Below, piece by piece: positions 10,159-23,960 of a stretch of DNA of 64,000 bases (position 1 is its first letter; each line of letters begins with the position of its first letter). The DNA is from Curvularia sp. ZM96 (lineage: Eukaryota; Ascomycota; Dothideomycetes; Pleosporales; Pleosporaceae): assembly GCA_022457065.1 (NCBI GenBank), contig JAJGBQ010000001.1, forward strand, positions 1,488,001 to 1,552,000, given 5' to 3'. A model generated the notes under the pieces. It saw only the letters and a list, made by a program, of their open reading frames with translations. It did no database searches and was not told the DNA's origin. A program made the translations under genes and the position numbers.

Positions 10159-13100
10159 CTAGTTCTCTTTCTCCTCGACCTTCGTTGACTTGTCTCCTTC
10201 CTCTTCATCCTCATCCTCATCTTCGTTAGCCTCACCACCATTCTTTCCTTCAGCACCCTTTGTTCTAACTGCAAGATCCACATTCTGCCCAGTAACCGGA
10301 GGCACGGGGCTCTTAGCAGCAGCTCTCTCGTCCTTACTTGGTCTTGGCCGTGCCGGCTTACCTGCCTCCTCCGGGAACAGCTCAGCGAAGAAGTTGGGCT
10401 GGAAGCGATTGATGCGTTTCCAAGTCTCGTGCCAAAGTTCTTCACGCTCTGGGTTTTCGTCAGGAGGAGCGAGGTAGCCTCCGCTGCTCAGCACGAGGAG
10501 CATGTTCTTGAGATTCTCGGCTACAGCTTCTTCCATGTCACCTTGGCCGCTGTTGCCCAGACGGTCCATGATACCCACAATGGTGATCCAGAGCTCTTCG
10601 AACAGACCCTTTTCTCCCTTCTCACCGAGGCCGTCAAGCAACACTAGGTAGTGCAGGAAGACCTTGCTGAGCAAAGTAGCAGCACGGACTCGTGTTTCGC
10701 TCATACCGAGAGGATCAGATTGGTACACTTCTGGTTTGAGAAGCTGGGTGATGAGTGGAATGAGCACTTCACTGAAGATGGCGGTCCACTCCTTGTGGTC
10801 AGGAGAGGCGAGGTCGGCGGAGAGGAGAGTGCGCTGGAGCGAGGCAAAAGCTTGTTGACGGATGGAGCGACAGGGATTCAGGCATTGGTGCGCGAGTGTC
10901 TTGAGAATAGGAGACCAGTAGGCTGTCCATGCTGCGAGATTGTTAATATCGATACGCGTAGACTTTAATGGATAAACTCACCTTCAGTAGTCTCCAGATG
11001 AGACTGTTCGATAAAGTTTGGTACTCGGCTGGACAGTTGGAACACGATGCTCATAGCAGTACTGCCACGTACAACAATCTCACTGTTTTCTGGCTTCTTA
11101 GGCTTCTGTCCCTTGTTCCGTCGCACCGCTTGGTCATGAAGTTGCTCTTCTCGTGCACCCACTTGAGCAGCAGTCGCAAACTCATTCAATAACGCAATCG
11201 CAGCCTCGTAATTGTCTGCAGTGATACCTGGCTGAGGCGATGTAGCGAGGTCTTCCACAAGTGAAAAGACATCTCCGGCAGCATCAGGCACACTAGCTAA
11301 CCTATTGAGAATGGTCCAGAAGTCTGGTGAACCTGCAAGCTCACTGCGAAGTGCATTGGGACCCTTGCAACAATCGCTCAAACCTTTGAGGATTGGCTGT
11401 GCGCACTCATGCAGCAGTGCGTCGTTGAAGCTCGAGAAGGTGTGCATAAGAACTGGTGCTCGAATGAAGTCATAGTCCTGAGGCTGTTAGTAGAGGAAAT
11501 ATATTTATGCATAGCGATACTCACGTTGCTAGCCTTGAGCAAGCTCAGGAGGTAGTACACCGACCGCGCAACTACGACATAATGATGTTTGGTAGCATCT
11601 CGAATGACAGACGACAATGCATCAATCACATCTTTGGCGAGTTCCTTGACTGTCTCGTCATCCCGCAAGGCTAACACAGTAGCAAGCTCAAGAACAAAGA
11701 CCAGGCTAGGGTCATAAACAGGGCCCTTGCCCTTCTGGCGAGGACCAGGTGTTCGTGGGCTTGCACCTGGAATTTCAGGCTTCACCACAATGACCCTTGG
11801 AGAGCCATCTTCAGGCAAGTGCCGAAGCAAAGAATCGAGCAGAGACCTGAGAGACTCTATAGGCAGCTGGCTGATATTTGCAAGGATGTCTTCAAAATGG
11901 CACTCCTTCACTGTGTCTACAGTACAGAGCGTATATTCTATTTCCTGGTCTGACGGCTCTGGTGGTTCGTCGTTGGCAAAACTTGACACGTAAGAGGACA
12001 GGGCCGAGAATATTCCTGTATCAGCAGGACGTTCAGCACGGTCAATGACCTGAGCTGGGTTCTGGAGAGGTATTGGTGCCAGCGCAAGGGTTTTCTGGAA
12101 GGAAAGGAAGTAAGGTGGTATCAGTGAGTTAACAAAGAGGTTGATCATGATGCGAATGAGCTAGTAATGTCAGCGACATCCTCCTACACATGGACACAAA
12201 ACTTACGTGTTCCCATCCGCCTCTTATCGATGCTTCGTTGCCCTTGATGACTTGGAATAGCACAACGGTGGCCAACTGCGCTCGGGCATCACGACCGAAG
12301 CGTACGGCAGTCTCGCTGACCATGACGCTCTTCTTATCGGCCTGGACTTCGGTGTTGAGGGAGGTGCTTGGGGGCACATCAGGCGCCAATGTGCTTATGT
12401 ATGACAAGCACGAAATGATACGGTCTAAAGCATCGGTAAGCCCGTATTTTGCTGCAATCTGAGCGCACTGGTCAAAGCCTTGTACGACACGTGAGAAGAC
12501 AGCGTCGTCAGTAGCAGACATAAAGACGTATGCCAACGTTGCTATGATGGGCTTCCATGTCGCAGCGAACATGTCTGCGTCGAAGATGTTGGTGTCGCAG
12601 ATAACAATGTTTGATGTGGATTGGCACTTGACCAGTAGTTCTTTCCACGCGTGCTCGTAGGCGTTCCGATCACTATGCTCCTCGGGCAGAATGATCTCAC
12701 GGTTCTTGATGGATTCGTAAATCTTCTCCAGAAACTCTGCGTCAAAATCTTTTCCGTCGTTGACACCCCGTACGTTCCTCCTGAAGTCTTCTAGTTGCAT
12801 TCGCTTCTGCTTCATGTTCGGGTTGTGTTGGTCGGTGTTCAACATGATGACTGCGTATGTGAGAATGTAGATGGCGTCGCCATTGGCAATGCCTTCGGGC
12901 TTTGCCATCTGGAAGTACTTCTCAGAGAATTCTGTGAGAATTCTTTCGATGAGTGCAGATTCGCCGGGGAGACGGAACGTATGCAGAAGCTGTCGGAGTG
13001 CTTCATCAATGCGTTGCCCAGTGAAGTCGAACAAGTCAATGAACGCGCTAAGTATCGCCTCATTTCCTTTCTTCGAGATGAACTCCCCGAGAACTTTCTT

Positions 13101-15179
13101 GTCAACTCTCGTTGTGCCTTTGATAAACTCAGCGACACATTTCGGATCGTTAGGATCGGCTATGACGCCCTTTGACGCAAGGAAGGCGATTCCGTCTTTG
13201 GGCTTTTCATTGAATTTTGTTGCACCTTTAATAATAACAGCTTTGCGTGCTCGCTGTTCACGAAGCGACTCGGCACTGGGATAGCCTTCAGTTACTGGTT
13301 CATCGTCCAAACGGTCTGCCATGGACTGAACAAAGCCGAGGAGTGCATCCAGACAGAGAGGAGGCACGTTGACAGTGCTCCAGGTTGCAGAGTCTGGGAA
13401 GGCGTTTCTGGAGAGAAGTCCGACAATGTCCATGCAAACATCGCCACGGTCAATCTCGCAATCGTAGTTGACAAACAGTTCGGCCATGTACGACGATATC
13501 CGCACCAAACCACCCAGATTCTCTACCATAGCTTCTCGAGCGTCAGGCTTTCGGGCGCCTCCCTCCAAACCCAGCTTTTGTCGGTCCTTGACAGGTACTG
13601 GAGTCGACCGACCACTGGAACTGTTCTGTTGCGGCGGTTGCTTTATGAGACTGGGTGCCTGTGGGACGCCTTCGTATAATGAAGGTTCAACACCAGGCTC
13701 TATTGGTATCTCCACCCTGGGAAAGAGACAAGCAACAAGATATGAAAGGTAGAGCTCTTGTTGTAGCTTGAGCACATTCCTACATGTTGCAAGCAAGGTG
13801 CCCGCGACTCGTAATGACTCGTTCAGGATTGCCATGTTGTCCGACCTAACCAGTTGGAACAAGTGCCGGCACAGAGTATCCTTGGCCAAGTTTGCAAGAC
13901 TGGGATGGCTCGCGATTGAGGGCCCAGCGACTTCGAGTGCAACATCGACGATACGTAACGCCATGACACGCATGGTGTCTGTATGCTGTCGATCATGTGG
14001 GTCTAGTAGGTCAACCAGTACTCGAAACAGCTCTCTTATGGATGGTAGCGAGTACGGCTTGATTTCAACAGCGGGCTGGGGCTCACCGTTTGCAGCTGTT
14101 GCGGGAAGGTCCAGAGTACTACTCGCTGGGTTCGCGGTGCTTTCGGTGTCTTCCTGACCCTTGTCTGGGTCGCTTGATAGCTGGAGTGCTTCGACTTTGT
14201 GCTGTGCAGCGTCGCCTCCCCCGTCCGCGGTTGGATCCATCCGCAGGCCATCCTGCTCGTCTTTGCCGTCCAGCTCTTCGTCCATGGCATCCAGTTCGTC
14301 TGGTGACTCAACCTCAAGCGTCTTCAGCCTCCTAAATATGACCTGGCACATGGACACCATTGCGACCTCGGCAGATCGCCGTAGCACTTCGGAGAGTCTT
14401 GCCTGGCAGCACATGCTCAAGCCTGTTTCCATCATCTCGCACACACTCTCGTCGCCGAGTACCTCTCCTCCACGGCCCGAGATCATGACTTCCATGAGGC
14501 GGAGGATGCGAAGTAGCACGATTTCGTCCGCTGCAGAGTCAGTAGCTTCGAATCGACAGTGTGTGATGGCAGAGGAGAGCTGCTGCATAGCTTCTGGCAA
14601 ACGTGGAGAGTCGTGGCCAATGATACCATACGACAAGAATTTGGTGATGGCAATGAGGGCGAGCGATGTAATTGGCGCAGAGGTGGAAGACGACCGAATG
14701 ACCTGGAGGAAGGGGTGAAGCATAGCGGGTGTATCAAACGTCCTGATATCTGGCATGCAGCATTAGCATAGCTCTGGAACCCATTGTGAGTGTTTCCAAC
14801 CTTTACAGCCCTTGAGATCATTCCTTAGGCGTGCAAATGCAGACATGAGGGGGTTGTCTTGCATGCTCTTGCCCTTCTTTCCCCGTAATCCCCATCTACT
14901 CGGAACGACTTCCTCTTGCTCTCCTGCGCTCACAATTCCCTGTCCAGTCCGATCGCGCCGTTGTACGGTTGGTGCTTTGTTCGAGGAGCTCCCCAGGATC
15001 GCCGCCACTGAGGAGTGCGCCCAACGGGCATGCTTTCGCATCGCAGATGTGACGGTGATACATTCTGTCACGACGAGAGCTACTGGGTTGACTGCCACAG
15101 TGATAGGGTGGGGGTCTAGGCTGGCGACCGTCTCTTGAAGGGTTGACGCGCCATTGTCGTCGCCGTCGGTGCTTGACAT
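10159..15179 (-). CDS. geaA: Sec7-domain ARF guanine-nucleotide exchange factor, Gea1/Gea2/GBF1 family
   Basis: Five exons (15179..14801, 14749..12207, 12160..11525, 11483..10982, 10931..10159) encode about 1610 residues, normal for large fungal ARF-GEFs. The N terminus has the DCB region with NPLMSAFARLRNDLKGC followed by KDIRTFDTPAML across the first intron. The HUS box reads FVNYDCEID (near 552). The Sec7 domain spans about 635-825 and includes FRLPGESALIERIL with the catalytic 'glutamic finger' Glu, and TYAVIMLNTDQHNPNMK. HDS regions follow, beginning around WEHLIRIMINLFVNSLIPPYF. The C-terminal 60 residues are charged and disordered. Gea/GBF1 proteins activate ARF1 at the early Golgi for COPI recruitment. 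The DCB-HUS arrangement and HUS box separate it from small cytohesin-type GEFs. The second-last intron is only 41 nt. Confidence 0.92.
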
Positions 15180-15971
15180 GGTGCTGGGAAAACTGATGTG
15201 TGATTTGGTATGCGGTGGGGAGGTATGGCGCGCGACACGGTGTCGTTATGGCGGCGGGCACATGAACAACTATAGGTATGCTACGGTTCGGTCGCCTTGA
15301 AGAGGACACGCATCCTCCAATTGTTACTGTTGCCTGAGGGGTAGGCGTCTCCCAAACTTCCGGAGCACAGGGTGAGACTTTCCGCCGGGAACGTGTTCGC
15401 AAGGACTAGGCACCTGGCAAAAGACGTCTTTGGTGGTTGCATTCGTACATTTGGCGGCTTAGCTCCAGCGGAGTTTCGGAGGTGCTGAGACGAACGCTGA
15501 TCATGCCAGGGTGCCGACCAACATCATAGGCCAAGCACGGCCCTGGAAAAGATACCGCTTGAAAACCATCTGCACCGAGTCGATATACTGATGAATATTA
15601 CTATAGACAAACATGATGCGCAAATCTACTACTGAGCCCACAGCGCTCGTGGAGCAACAGTTACTGTCTAATGTATGCAATCCTACCCAATACTTGTTCA
15701 ACGCCCACCATAAGAAAAAGCCCCATGCTTTGATTTCTACACATAGACGTCGGCTCAGCCTGACGACGTTACATGGTGGTATCGTTAGGCGTCCGGCCAA
15801 TCCACGCAGTAAGTCGAGAGAAACAAGAGAGTTTCAGTTGAGCGCCCCCGATCCACCCAAGTCGTTACTGTCGTTGCCGTGTTCGCGCATCCCCACTGCA
15901 CGCGCGAAGCCGTCTTAATGGGGAGAAATCCGAGTCCGGTAACCCCTCACATTACCAGTGTACTGTAGGTG
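15180..15971. other. Intergenic, no gene recognised
   Basis: Promoter side of the ARF-GEF and 3' side of the mannosyltransferase. Short open frames on both strands lack family features or codon continuity. Confidence 0.5.
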
Positions 15972-17645
15972 CTACGACTGACCCTCCTCTTTCTTGACGG
16001 GCTTCTCCTCTTTGGTTTCCTCCCTCTTCGACTCGTCTTTAGTCGCCTCCTGTTGTGTTTTCTGCCCTTCCTCTTTAGCCTCATCCTTTGCCTTTTGAAT
16101 CAGCTCCTGAACGGCGGCCTTTTCCTTCTCCCAATCGCCCTTCTTTTCGTCGAAAGATTCCTTGATCTTAGCTTCCTTGGCCTTCTTGGCCTCTTCTTCA
16201 GCCTCCTTGGCCTTACGCTCCCTTTCCATTTCCTCCATGTGTCGAATATCGTCAACACTGGGCTCGTAAAGATGCCAGATGGTGTAGTGGGGCAGACCGA
16301 CAACTGAGAACTTCATGCGCTTGGCCATCTGTGGAAAGTTAGCTTGTTACTACAAAACCAGATAGAATGTCTTACCTTGCCGAATCCTTCTGTCTCGGCG
16401 TGCTTCTCGAAACTGAACGCAGGGAAGTGGCAACCGGCACGGAAGACCTTGGCTTTTGCGAGAATACTGACACCACCAACGCCGTCGATTTCCATCTCCA
16501 TGTCTGGGTCACCGTATGGATCGCGAAGGTAGGCCAAATGCGGGCGCCAGGTTGCATACTCTGCGTAACCCTCCACAATGACCGCGTCCTCGTCGAGGGT
16601 GTCGGCAAGAGCAAGTGCAGTTTCGGATTCTTGCCAGGAGTTCAGATCGTAAGGCTGCTCTCCGCCGAGCCAGTCCGGAAGTGGTCGCCAAACGTCTAGA
16701 GACACGTTAGCAACAATTATATCCACGATTAGGACGAAAACATACTGGGCACGATGATGTCTTTGTTGTGACGCATGAGATCCTCCAGAATAGTGAATGG
16801 AGCAGTCTCCACGTCCACATCTCTCCAGTATACCCAGCTGTGCGTAGGCCGCAAAGCAGCACTCAAAAGCCAGTTGCGGGCCTGTGCCATTGACTTTCGG
16901 CGACTGGCCTGCGCAGCGAAACCGTGACGACTCTCGACGTTCTGATCGACCTTTTGTCCAAAGTCCTTCTCCATGATCGAGATTTCACCAAATTGTTGCT
17001 TTGGGTCCGGGTCGGCCTGTAACTCTTCCAACTTCTCAGTCAGAAGTGCAAGTGTGTTGTCCTTTGAATCTCCAACTAGGAATGCCAAGTCAATGAGATT
17101 ATGTGGGTATGTGAGGTTCTTGAGATGGCTGAAGAACATGGGCAAATGGGGTGATGCGTCTCGCAGCGGGGCGCAGAGAAGTATCCGCTCCTCTCTCTCC
17201 CAACCCCGCGCTGTGCCCTGCACATTGTTCAAATCGTAGTATCGCACCGTCTCGAGTTGCGCGTCACCGCTCGAAGTGATGAGGCTAAGGGGTCCGGAGC
17301 CCAGGTTTGGTCGTAGATTGGGGAAGAAAAAGAAGAGGGCCGTAAAGAAAAGCGACCCAACCAGCAAAAGACGCTGTATCAGTGTCCTTCGCCGTCTGAG
17401 GGCAGGTTGTGACCGCGGTTGGAATCTGCAGACACAATGAAAGTCAGAACAAGGCCCTAGGGAGTTGTGAGGGTATAGGAGGTACGGTGCGATGGTGCTG
17501 CACTGTAGTTGCGCTGTGCACGGCGGTGGTAGACGTACTTGTGAGGCTGGATAGAAAATGTGCCTCCTCCTTGGGAGGGATACGCCCCGTTAGAAAACGC
17601 ATGGCGATGCATTTTCCCCTTGGACGTCGAGTACGAGGGAAGCAT
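15972..17645 (-). CDS. Anp1-type Golgi mannosyltransferase (mannan polymerase complex subunit; Anp1/Mnn9/Van1 family, GT62)
   Basis: Four exons (17645..17539, 17425..16746, 16695..16376, 16328..15972) encode about 487 residues. A short basic N terminus precedes one membrane anchor (residues about 50-72, RLLLVGSLFFTALFFFFPNL), giving type II Golgi topology. The GT62 catalytic region holds ILLCAPLRDASPHLPMFF, the DXD-containing WRDVDVETAPFTILEDLMRH, and IIVPNVWRPLPDWL across the second intron. MAKRMKFSVVGLPHYTIWHL then follows at the start of the last exon. Anp1, Mnn9 and Van1 build the alpha-1,6-mannan backbone in the cis-Golgi. The last 90 residues are almost entirely Lys/Glu and probably helical, an extension beyond the catalytic fold. 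There are two possible ATGs in exon 1 (17645 and a few codons downstream); the first is chosen. Confidence 0.9.
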
Positions 17646-19636
17646 TCGTGTAGGACGGGTACCAGATAAGGATCGGTCCCTTTGAAACCGTGGTCAATTA
17701 AGACCTGCCAGACTGCCCGGCTGCGCCAGGAAACAATGATCCTCTGTCCTCCCCTATGTCGTCAGGGGAGAAGTGTAGTCGGCCGTAAGGTGTGCGACGA
17801 GAAGAAAGTGGGTTGTAGGGTCAATGGAAGGGTTGCGCGTCCTTGGTAAAGTCCGGTACAGGCTTGGCCCAGGGACCAGTCGCCAAGGCCGCTCTAAAGT
17901 TTAAATGAGCCGTCGATGTTTGACTGCGTCTGGCAGCAATAGCACCAGTCAACGGATTCGATGCGCGGGCCTGGCTATATGCTGAGCGTTTATCGTTGTG
18001 TTTCGGACACTTTGCAAGATTCCCGGGGGCGTGAAGCTAAGCCAAGCCGACTAGCATGCCCGTTTCAGAGCAGTGATGGGCAGGAGGTACGTATCCCCGG
18101 AAATTCGACGGAGGATACACGGCACTACGCACTTTGCAAAGCACCTAGATTCAGTACCCATGCGCCCATCATTGCAAGGTCGCGTGGGTAGATACAGTAT
18201 CCAGTGAAAACGCAACTACAACCAACGGTACTAATAATTTACCTGTGGAGCCGACCACGCGGTACAGCCACAAGGGTCTCCCTGCCGAACAAAGGCGTAA
18301 CACGGAATGCAACATGCACATTTTGGACAGGTAATTGTGTTTTGAGGTGATTGATTACAACTAGGCTACTGACCAATCCATGCGCTCCATCATCATACCC
18401 TTCGGTGCTATTCATGGGCCGAGCCGTAAAGCTGTTATTGCACTTTGTGATCTGAGCGCTGTTAGTCATGCACACGCTGTGATTCCGCAAAATCTTCAGA
18501 AGGCGTTGAGCTCAGAAAGCCGTTTTAAATCAACCCCTATCACCTGGCCTCTGGTTGCGGCAGCCCAAGACGGACTGCCATAACTTTCAGCTCAAAGACC
18601 ACAATTACGCAACGCTGGACGAGCCAGTACCGCAACTCCACAACCCGTCATCCCAGCCAAGGCTAGTAGAGTGCGGGAGGGTGACCCGGCAACAGATGTC
18701 ATGGAATGGATAGACTAGTTTTCTTCATAGCAAACGGGGAGAGTGTTGCGGTGCTTACCATTGAAGAGAATATATGGTATGAGCTATCCTGTGTAGCTGG
18801 GCAGTCTGATTGCAATGTCAGCAGGGTCCATGAGAAGTGCTGATCAAACAAGGTAAGAGTAAGGCGATATCAGACAAAGGTAAGCGGTATATAACTTCCA
18901 CATTGTAGTTCGGAAGCAGAACTGAAATAATACGTTCATCATGAAAGAAGATGGTAGAGGTGCAGGAGGCGACTTACTAGTTGTGAGTGTCTGAGCTTGC
19001 TACCTACAGTAGGTTAATGCAGCACCATTGCGCCCAGGTTTGGGATCACAGCGAGTGCAGATAAGTCACAGCCCACGTTGGACAGAGATTTCAGCCGAGC
19101 ATGCTGAAATAGCAGCTGATGCCCAGCGAAACCTTCCAAATCCAATAGGTTCCATGCTCATATCCGTTCGCTCGAGCCGCCCTGTGCGACTAGGGAAACG
19201 GCGACTGATGTGCGTTGCTAGCACAGTTGAGACAGGCTCATCGCCGTGACTGCGCATTATTGCGCAAGTGCAAATGCTGTTTCATCTGAATCGAGTCAGC
19301 CATAGTCGCAAAGCTTTGTCGTGCAACCAGAAGCTGGCAAAGAAGAGATCAGAGGGTGGTGCATGTGTTCAAAGCTCATTTGAGATCACAAGAACGTATT
19401 TCAAGGGTATCAATCATGAAAGATTGGGTGGGAAGGAAATGGGGTGGTAGCTTACCTCGAGCGCTGCAGTGTGGTAGGAAAGAAAGTTTGTCCAGACGCG
19501 AAGGAAAATTGAGCTTGAGCAACGAACTCTTGGCGGGATCTGCAGCTTAGTCATGCATAATTTGCGTGCGCCTACGACCATGAGATCATCCACAATCCCA
19601 GCAACACCAATATTTACTCAACCCCACATACGAACA
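17646..19636. other. Intergenic, no gene recognised
   Basis: About 2 kb between divergent genes. No open frame has family features. I saw no tRNA box pairs, no transposon ends and no long repeats. Confidence 0.5.
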
Positions 19637-20773
19637 ATGGCTGCGAATACCGACAGGCGGAGAAACAACGCGCCCAGTGGTGGAACAAGCCCGCCAGTAT
19701 TCGCGCGCACTATCAGAGAGCCACAATATGTTGAAAAGTTGAGGCCGACAAGATCAAGAGGCCCGAATGAGCTTCGCAAGATCTGTGAGTTGCCAGGATT
19801 TTCCTCTATCAGTGCTTCTAGGAGTACCACGATCGCTCAATTGGGGTATTTTTGCTCCGAGGCAACTATCCACAAGCTACGTGGTGCTCTGGCAAGCACC
19901 GATTGCCCAGATTTCACTTGCTAACAATCCGCCGCAGTCCTCCAGACGTCCATCATACCCTCCGCGTCCGGCTCTGCCTACCTCGAAATACCATCGTTTG
20001 CGCCTGCGCCTAAAACGAGTCTCATCGCACCAACTTCATCGCTGAAGATCACAGCCTCGATACAAGGTCCAAAACCTCTCCCCCGCAACGCGCCCTTCAG
20101 TCCGTCACTCCTCCTTACCACTACGGTCAAGTTTGCACCGTTTGCGACACGGCATCGACGAGGCTATCTACGCGACGCAACAGAACGCGATTTGGGAGTA
20201 CATCTGGAAACGGCATTACGAGGTGTCATTATTGGCGAAAGATGGCCCAAGAGTGGAGTGGAGGTGGTAGTCACGATTCTTGAGGGCGATGAAGATGGCT
20301 GGTGGGGTGATTTGGCAAGCGAAGGCAACGCAGTTGGAAGCGGCTGGGGTCTGCTGAATGTTTTGGCAGGGTGCATAACGGTTGCCAGCGCTGCCATAAC
20401 AGACGCGGGGATTGATTGTGTGGATGTAGTATGTGGTGGCGTGGCGGCCTTGGTACGGAACCCATCATCCAAGAACGAGCAAGAGCTGGCTAGGATATTG
20501 GACCCATGTCCTGCGGAACACAAGGAGGTGGTGGCAGCGTGCGTAGTAGGATACTTGGCTTCAAGAGACGAGATCACGGAGATGTGGATGAAGGGAGATG
20601 CTGGCGCAGAGCCCGAGGCGCTAATTGAAGGAGCCACGCACGCGGCTGTGGGCAGCCTCGCAGTAGTCAAGGAAGTCTTGCTCGAAGCCGTCCAGGCCAA
20701 GTTCCAAGGACAGACGGAGGGCAGCGAGGGTGGGGTGAAGCGAAAGGCGCAGGACGTGGAGATGAGTGGATGA
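19637..20773 (+). CDS. MTR3: RNA exosome ring subunit MTR3 (RNase PH fold)
   Basis: Two exons (19637..19784 and 19938..20773) encode about 327 residues. Exon 1 gives DRRRNNAPSGGTSPPVFA and RGPNELRKI. Exon 2 continues FLQTSIIPSASGSAYLEIPS and later TTTVKFAPFATRHRRGYLRD, ERDLGVHLETALRGVIIGERWPKS and SAAITDAGIDCVDVVCGG. These are the RNase PH-fold landmarks of eukaryotic exosome ring proteins, and the N-terminal LRKI...SAYLEI pattern fits MTR3 rather than RRP41. Ring subunits of this class are structural; I see no complete phosphate-binding Arg/Ser set that would suggest activity. The intron is 153 nt, the second longest in the window, but is required to keep the frame. MTR3 acts in 3'-5' RNA processing in nucleus and cytoplasm. 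Confidence 0.87.
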
Positions 20774-21838
20774 GGAGCGCAGCGCATCGGCGTACTTTGT
20801 CACCAACCGCGTGAGCGCGCACGCTAATGGACCAATGAGGAAATCGGCGATGGCATCGTTTGGGCGAAAGTGGGCTCCAACGGCCCCAACAGCCGGTAGA
20901 CAGGTTTCTCATGGTCAAGCGCATGGGGCGAGCTAGAAGGCTGCACAAGCGTCCCACACACACAGAGTAATAGACCATTTGGGCTCCATGGCAACGGCAC
21001 GGATACCACCGCGGGCATTATGGGGAAACCGCGCACGAACGTGAAATAATACAAGTATGACGCTGAAGCGCTGGCGGACAGTCCCGCAGCTGGTGGGCGG
21101 AGTCTTGGTTGGGATGATTGGAATGCAGATAAGAAAAGCAGTGGCTGGGTTGCATGGCAGTGGCGTCACAGTTACCCGCCAACTTTTAGCCAGTCGGCTC
21201 GCGCACCCAGGACGCTACTGGCGGGCTCAAAGCAAGATATCATGGGCAACTTGGGCCAGGATAGCAAAATCCCATAGACGCTAGCATGGCGCTGGTACTG
21301 GTACTGGCACTGACAATGGCACTGCCACTGCCACTACCGACATGGCCAGCGGCCGGCGCTCTTGAGGTCATCCGGCTCTTGCCTCGTGGGGTCGAGGTGC
21401 TTGCCGCAATGAGACGGCAAACAGCAGCGCCTTCCCTATGTGCAATCTCGTGCCCTGCTGTTGCCCGTTTGGCGTGTTGTGCTTGTCGTGGCCGGCGTAG
21501 TGGTGCAAATGGTGAAATCAGCGTCTTCATCTCTCTTCCTTCTGCTAACCCACACCCACACACTCACGCTCGTTCACTTCCGTAGCCGTGCGGCATTCCA
21601 CGCTGCGCCGTTCCCTGTGCGCTCGAATCACTGCACGGTAGCCGGCAAGTAATCCGTCTTAGCTGATCCTCCATGACCCAGATTGCCTGCAACTAGCGTT
21701 GGTGCATATCGATCGCGACACTCAAACAACCCAGTAATCCTAATCGTATAAGAATTGCCCGAGTCGCCAGGCGTTATCCTGCAGCACACTCGGGCCTTTC
21801 GTTCTACCAGCTTTGTTGTTTGACAGTCATTCACTGAT
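20774..21838. other. Intergenic, no gene recognised
   Basis: Upstream region of the GH72 gene. It contains a short degenerate hexamer-like run rich in CTGGTA/CACTGC (about 21291-21340). No gene was recognised. Confidence 0.5.
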
Positions 21839-23462
21839 ATGATTTCTGTAAGTCCTTTGTCTCACCAGCATTACGCCCATGTTTCCAGTGGTGCCCACAT
21901 CGCTGACCATAAGCTTGCATAGCTTACTCACGCAGCTTTGCTGCTCCCAGCCCTCTGCTCGCATGTTGCTCATGCTGTCAACCCCGTCGAGGTTCGCGGC
22001 CGCGACTTTGTCGATACTGTCACAGGCGACCGCTTCATGATCATCGGTGTCGACTATCAGCCCGGGGGCCAAGGCGCGTACCAGCCTCAGAACAGTGAAG
22101 ATGCTCTCACCAATGCCGATGTCTGTTTGCGAGATGCAGTCCTTATGCAAAAATTGGGTGTGAATACGCTTCGCGTCTACAATCTTGACCCTTCCCTCGA
22201 CCACTCCCAGTGTGCGTCCATCTTCAATGCTGCCGGCATCTATATGCTGCTCGACGTCAACTCTCCTTTGCCAGGCGAAAGCATTAACCGTGCCGAACCA
22301 TGGACAAGCTACAACAGCGACTACCTCAACCGCGCTTTCGGAATGATTGAGAATTTCAAAAACTTTCCCAATACTCTGGGCTTCTTCTCAGCCAACGAGG
22401 TTATGAACGACTTGTCAACCGCCGAGTTCAATCCACAGTATATTCGCGTAGGTCTAGCAAAACCCGTTTCCTTGTGCCGAAATGACTAACATGAAAAAGG
22501 CTGTTCAACGCGACATGAAAAATTACATCAAAAATCATGTCAACCGCACCATACCTGTCGGTTATTCGGCTGCCGACGTGCGTGAGATTCTGCAGGACAC
22601 CTGGGCTTACATGCAATGTACCCACGAAGAGGATGAGTCGTCTTCAGACTTTTTCGGCTTGAACTCTTACAGCTGGTGCAATGGTGACAACATTCAAACT
22701 TCTGGCTATGACACCTTGGCCAATATGTTCGCCGACTCTGCTATCCCGGTCTTTGTAAGTCTGATATTTTACGACCCTGAAAGGTGACTAACGTGTCCAC
22801 AGTTTAGCGAATACGGTTGCAACCGCGTAACCCCTCGTGAATTCAACGAAGTCCAGGCTCTCTATGGAGAAGAGATGAGGTCCCTCTCTGGTGGTCTTGT
22901 TTACGAGTACTCCGCCGAAGAGGCAGGTTACGGTCTGGTCGAGATCAACCAGGACGGCTCTGTCAAGTTGATGCAAGACTACAATAATCTCCAAGGCCAG
23001 TACAACAAGCTTAACGTCAGCGCCCTCGAATCGGCAAACTCTCAAGCTACCGGCGTCAAAGCACCCGAGTGTGAGAACAGCCTCATAACCGCAGACGAAT
23101 TTAGCAAAAACTTCACGATTCCGGCTGTCTGCCCAGGGTGCCAGAATCTCATCGACAACGGTATCGAGAACCCACAGAACGGGAAACTAGTCAACGTTGA
23201 CGAGACCAACGTCCAGCAGAAGGTCTATGGCAGCAATGGCCAACAAGTTCAGAACCTCAAGCTCAATATCGTCTCGGATGGGTCTAACAAACCGAGCGGT
23301 GAGACGACTGACTCCGACTCTACGGGCGGAAGTGACAACAACCAACCCAGTCAGACTGGAAGCTCGGCACAGCCCACAGGAACTCAGGGGGCGGCCCCGC
23401 ACCTTAGAGACAGCAGCACACTTGCGCTCATTTCTTTCCTTGTTTGCGCTCTCTGCTTGTAA
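21839..23462 (+). CDS. GPI-anchored beta-1,3-glucanosyltransferase (GH72, Gas/Gel family)
   Basis: Four exons (21839..21847, 21923..22447, 22500..22754, 22803..23462) encode about 482 residues. The first coding exon holds only Met-Ile-Ser; splicing to CATAG|CTTACTCAC completes the signal peptide MISLTHAALLLPALCSHVAHA. The GH72 domain shows NPVEVRGRDFVD, GVDYQPGG and NTLRVYNLDPSLDHSQC. The acid/base Glu is in FFSANEVMND (near residue 162) and the nucleophile Glu in FSEYGCN (near 266), spaced as in yeast Gas1. A Cys-rich stretch (CPGCQNLIDNG) is followed by a Ser/Thr/Gly-rich tail and a C-terminal hydrophobic segment (STLALISFLVCALCL) typical of GPI attachment. There is no CBM43/X8 module, which puts it in the Gel1-like subgroup. 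These enzymes elongate and branch cell-wall glucan. Confidence 0.93.
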
Positions 23463-23960
23463 CTCAGGGGACGTATATGATCCTCACAGGAAGTGAAGAA
23501 CCCTTTCACAACCCAGGACTCATCTAATGAAGTTAGTACGAATTGTTACGACACACAGACACGAAGAAGACAGGATGGTGGTCCTAGCACGGGGGAAATC
23601 TCGTGGTCTTCCTTTTTGTCTTCTTTTTTCTTTTGCATAGGGTTGAGAAAACATATATCCCCTGTCTATTTGCATGGGCATGAAACAGGTGCTGCGCAGT
23701 AATTGCTGAACATTGTATAGGTTAGGAAAAGCATAGTCACTAGAGTAGTAATTCATATGAGTAATGTGTTTCATTTTGACATCAAGCTGGTTTTCCCTCA
23801 AAATTATCCGTCGAAAAGTTGGTATGTGTAAACTTGCAATTTTTCATTGCCCGTCATGCCTCCGTAGATGTACGTCTTTCGCAAACTCTCGGGCATACAA
23901 AGATCATGCAACCAACTCGATGACGCTCTGACTTACTACCAATGTCTACTCAGTATGTCC
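23463..23960. other. Convergent 3' intergenic
   Basis: Spacer between the GH72 gene and DCL1, A/T-rich, no coding signal. Confidence 0.5.
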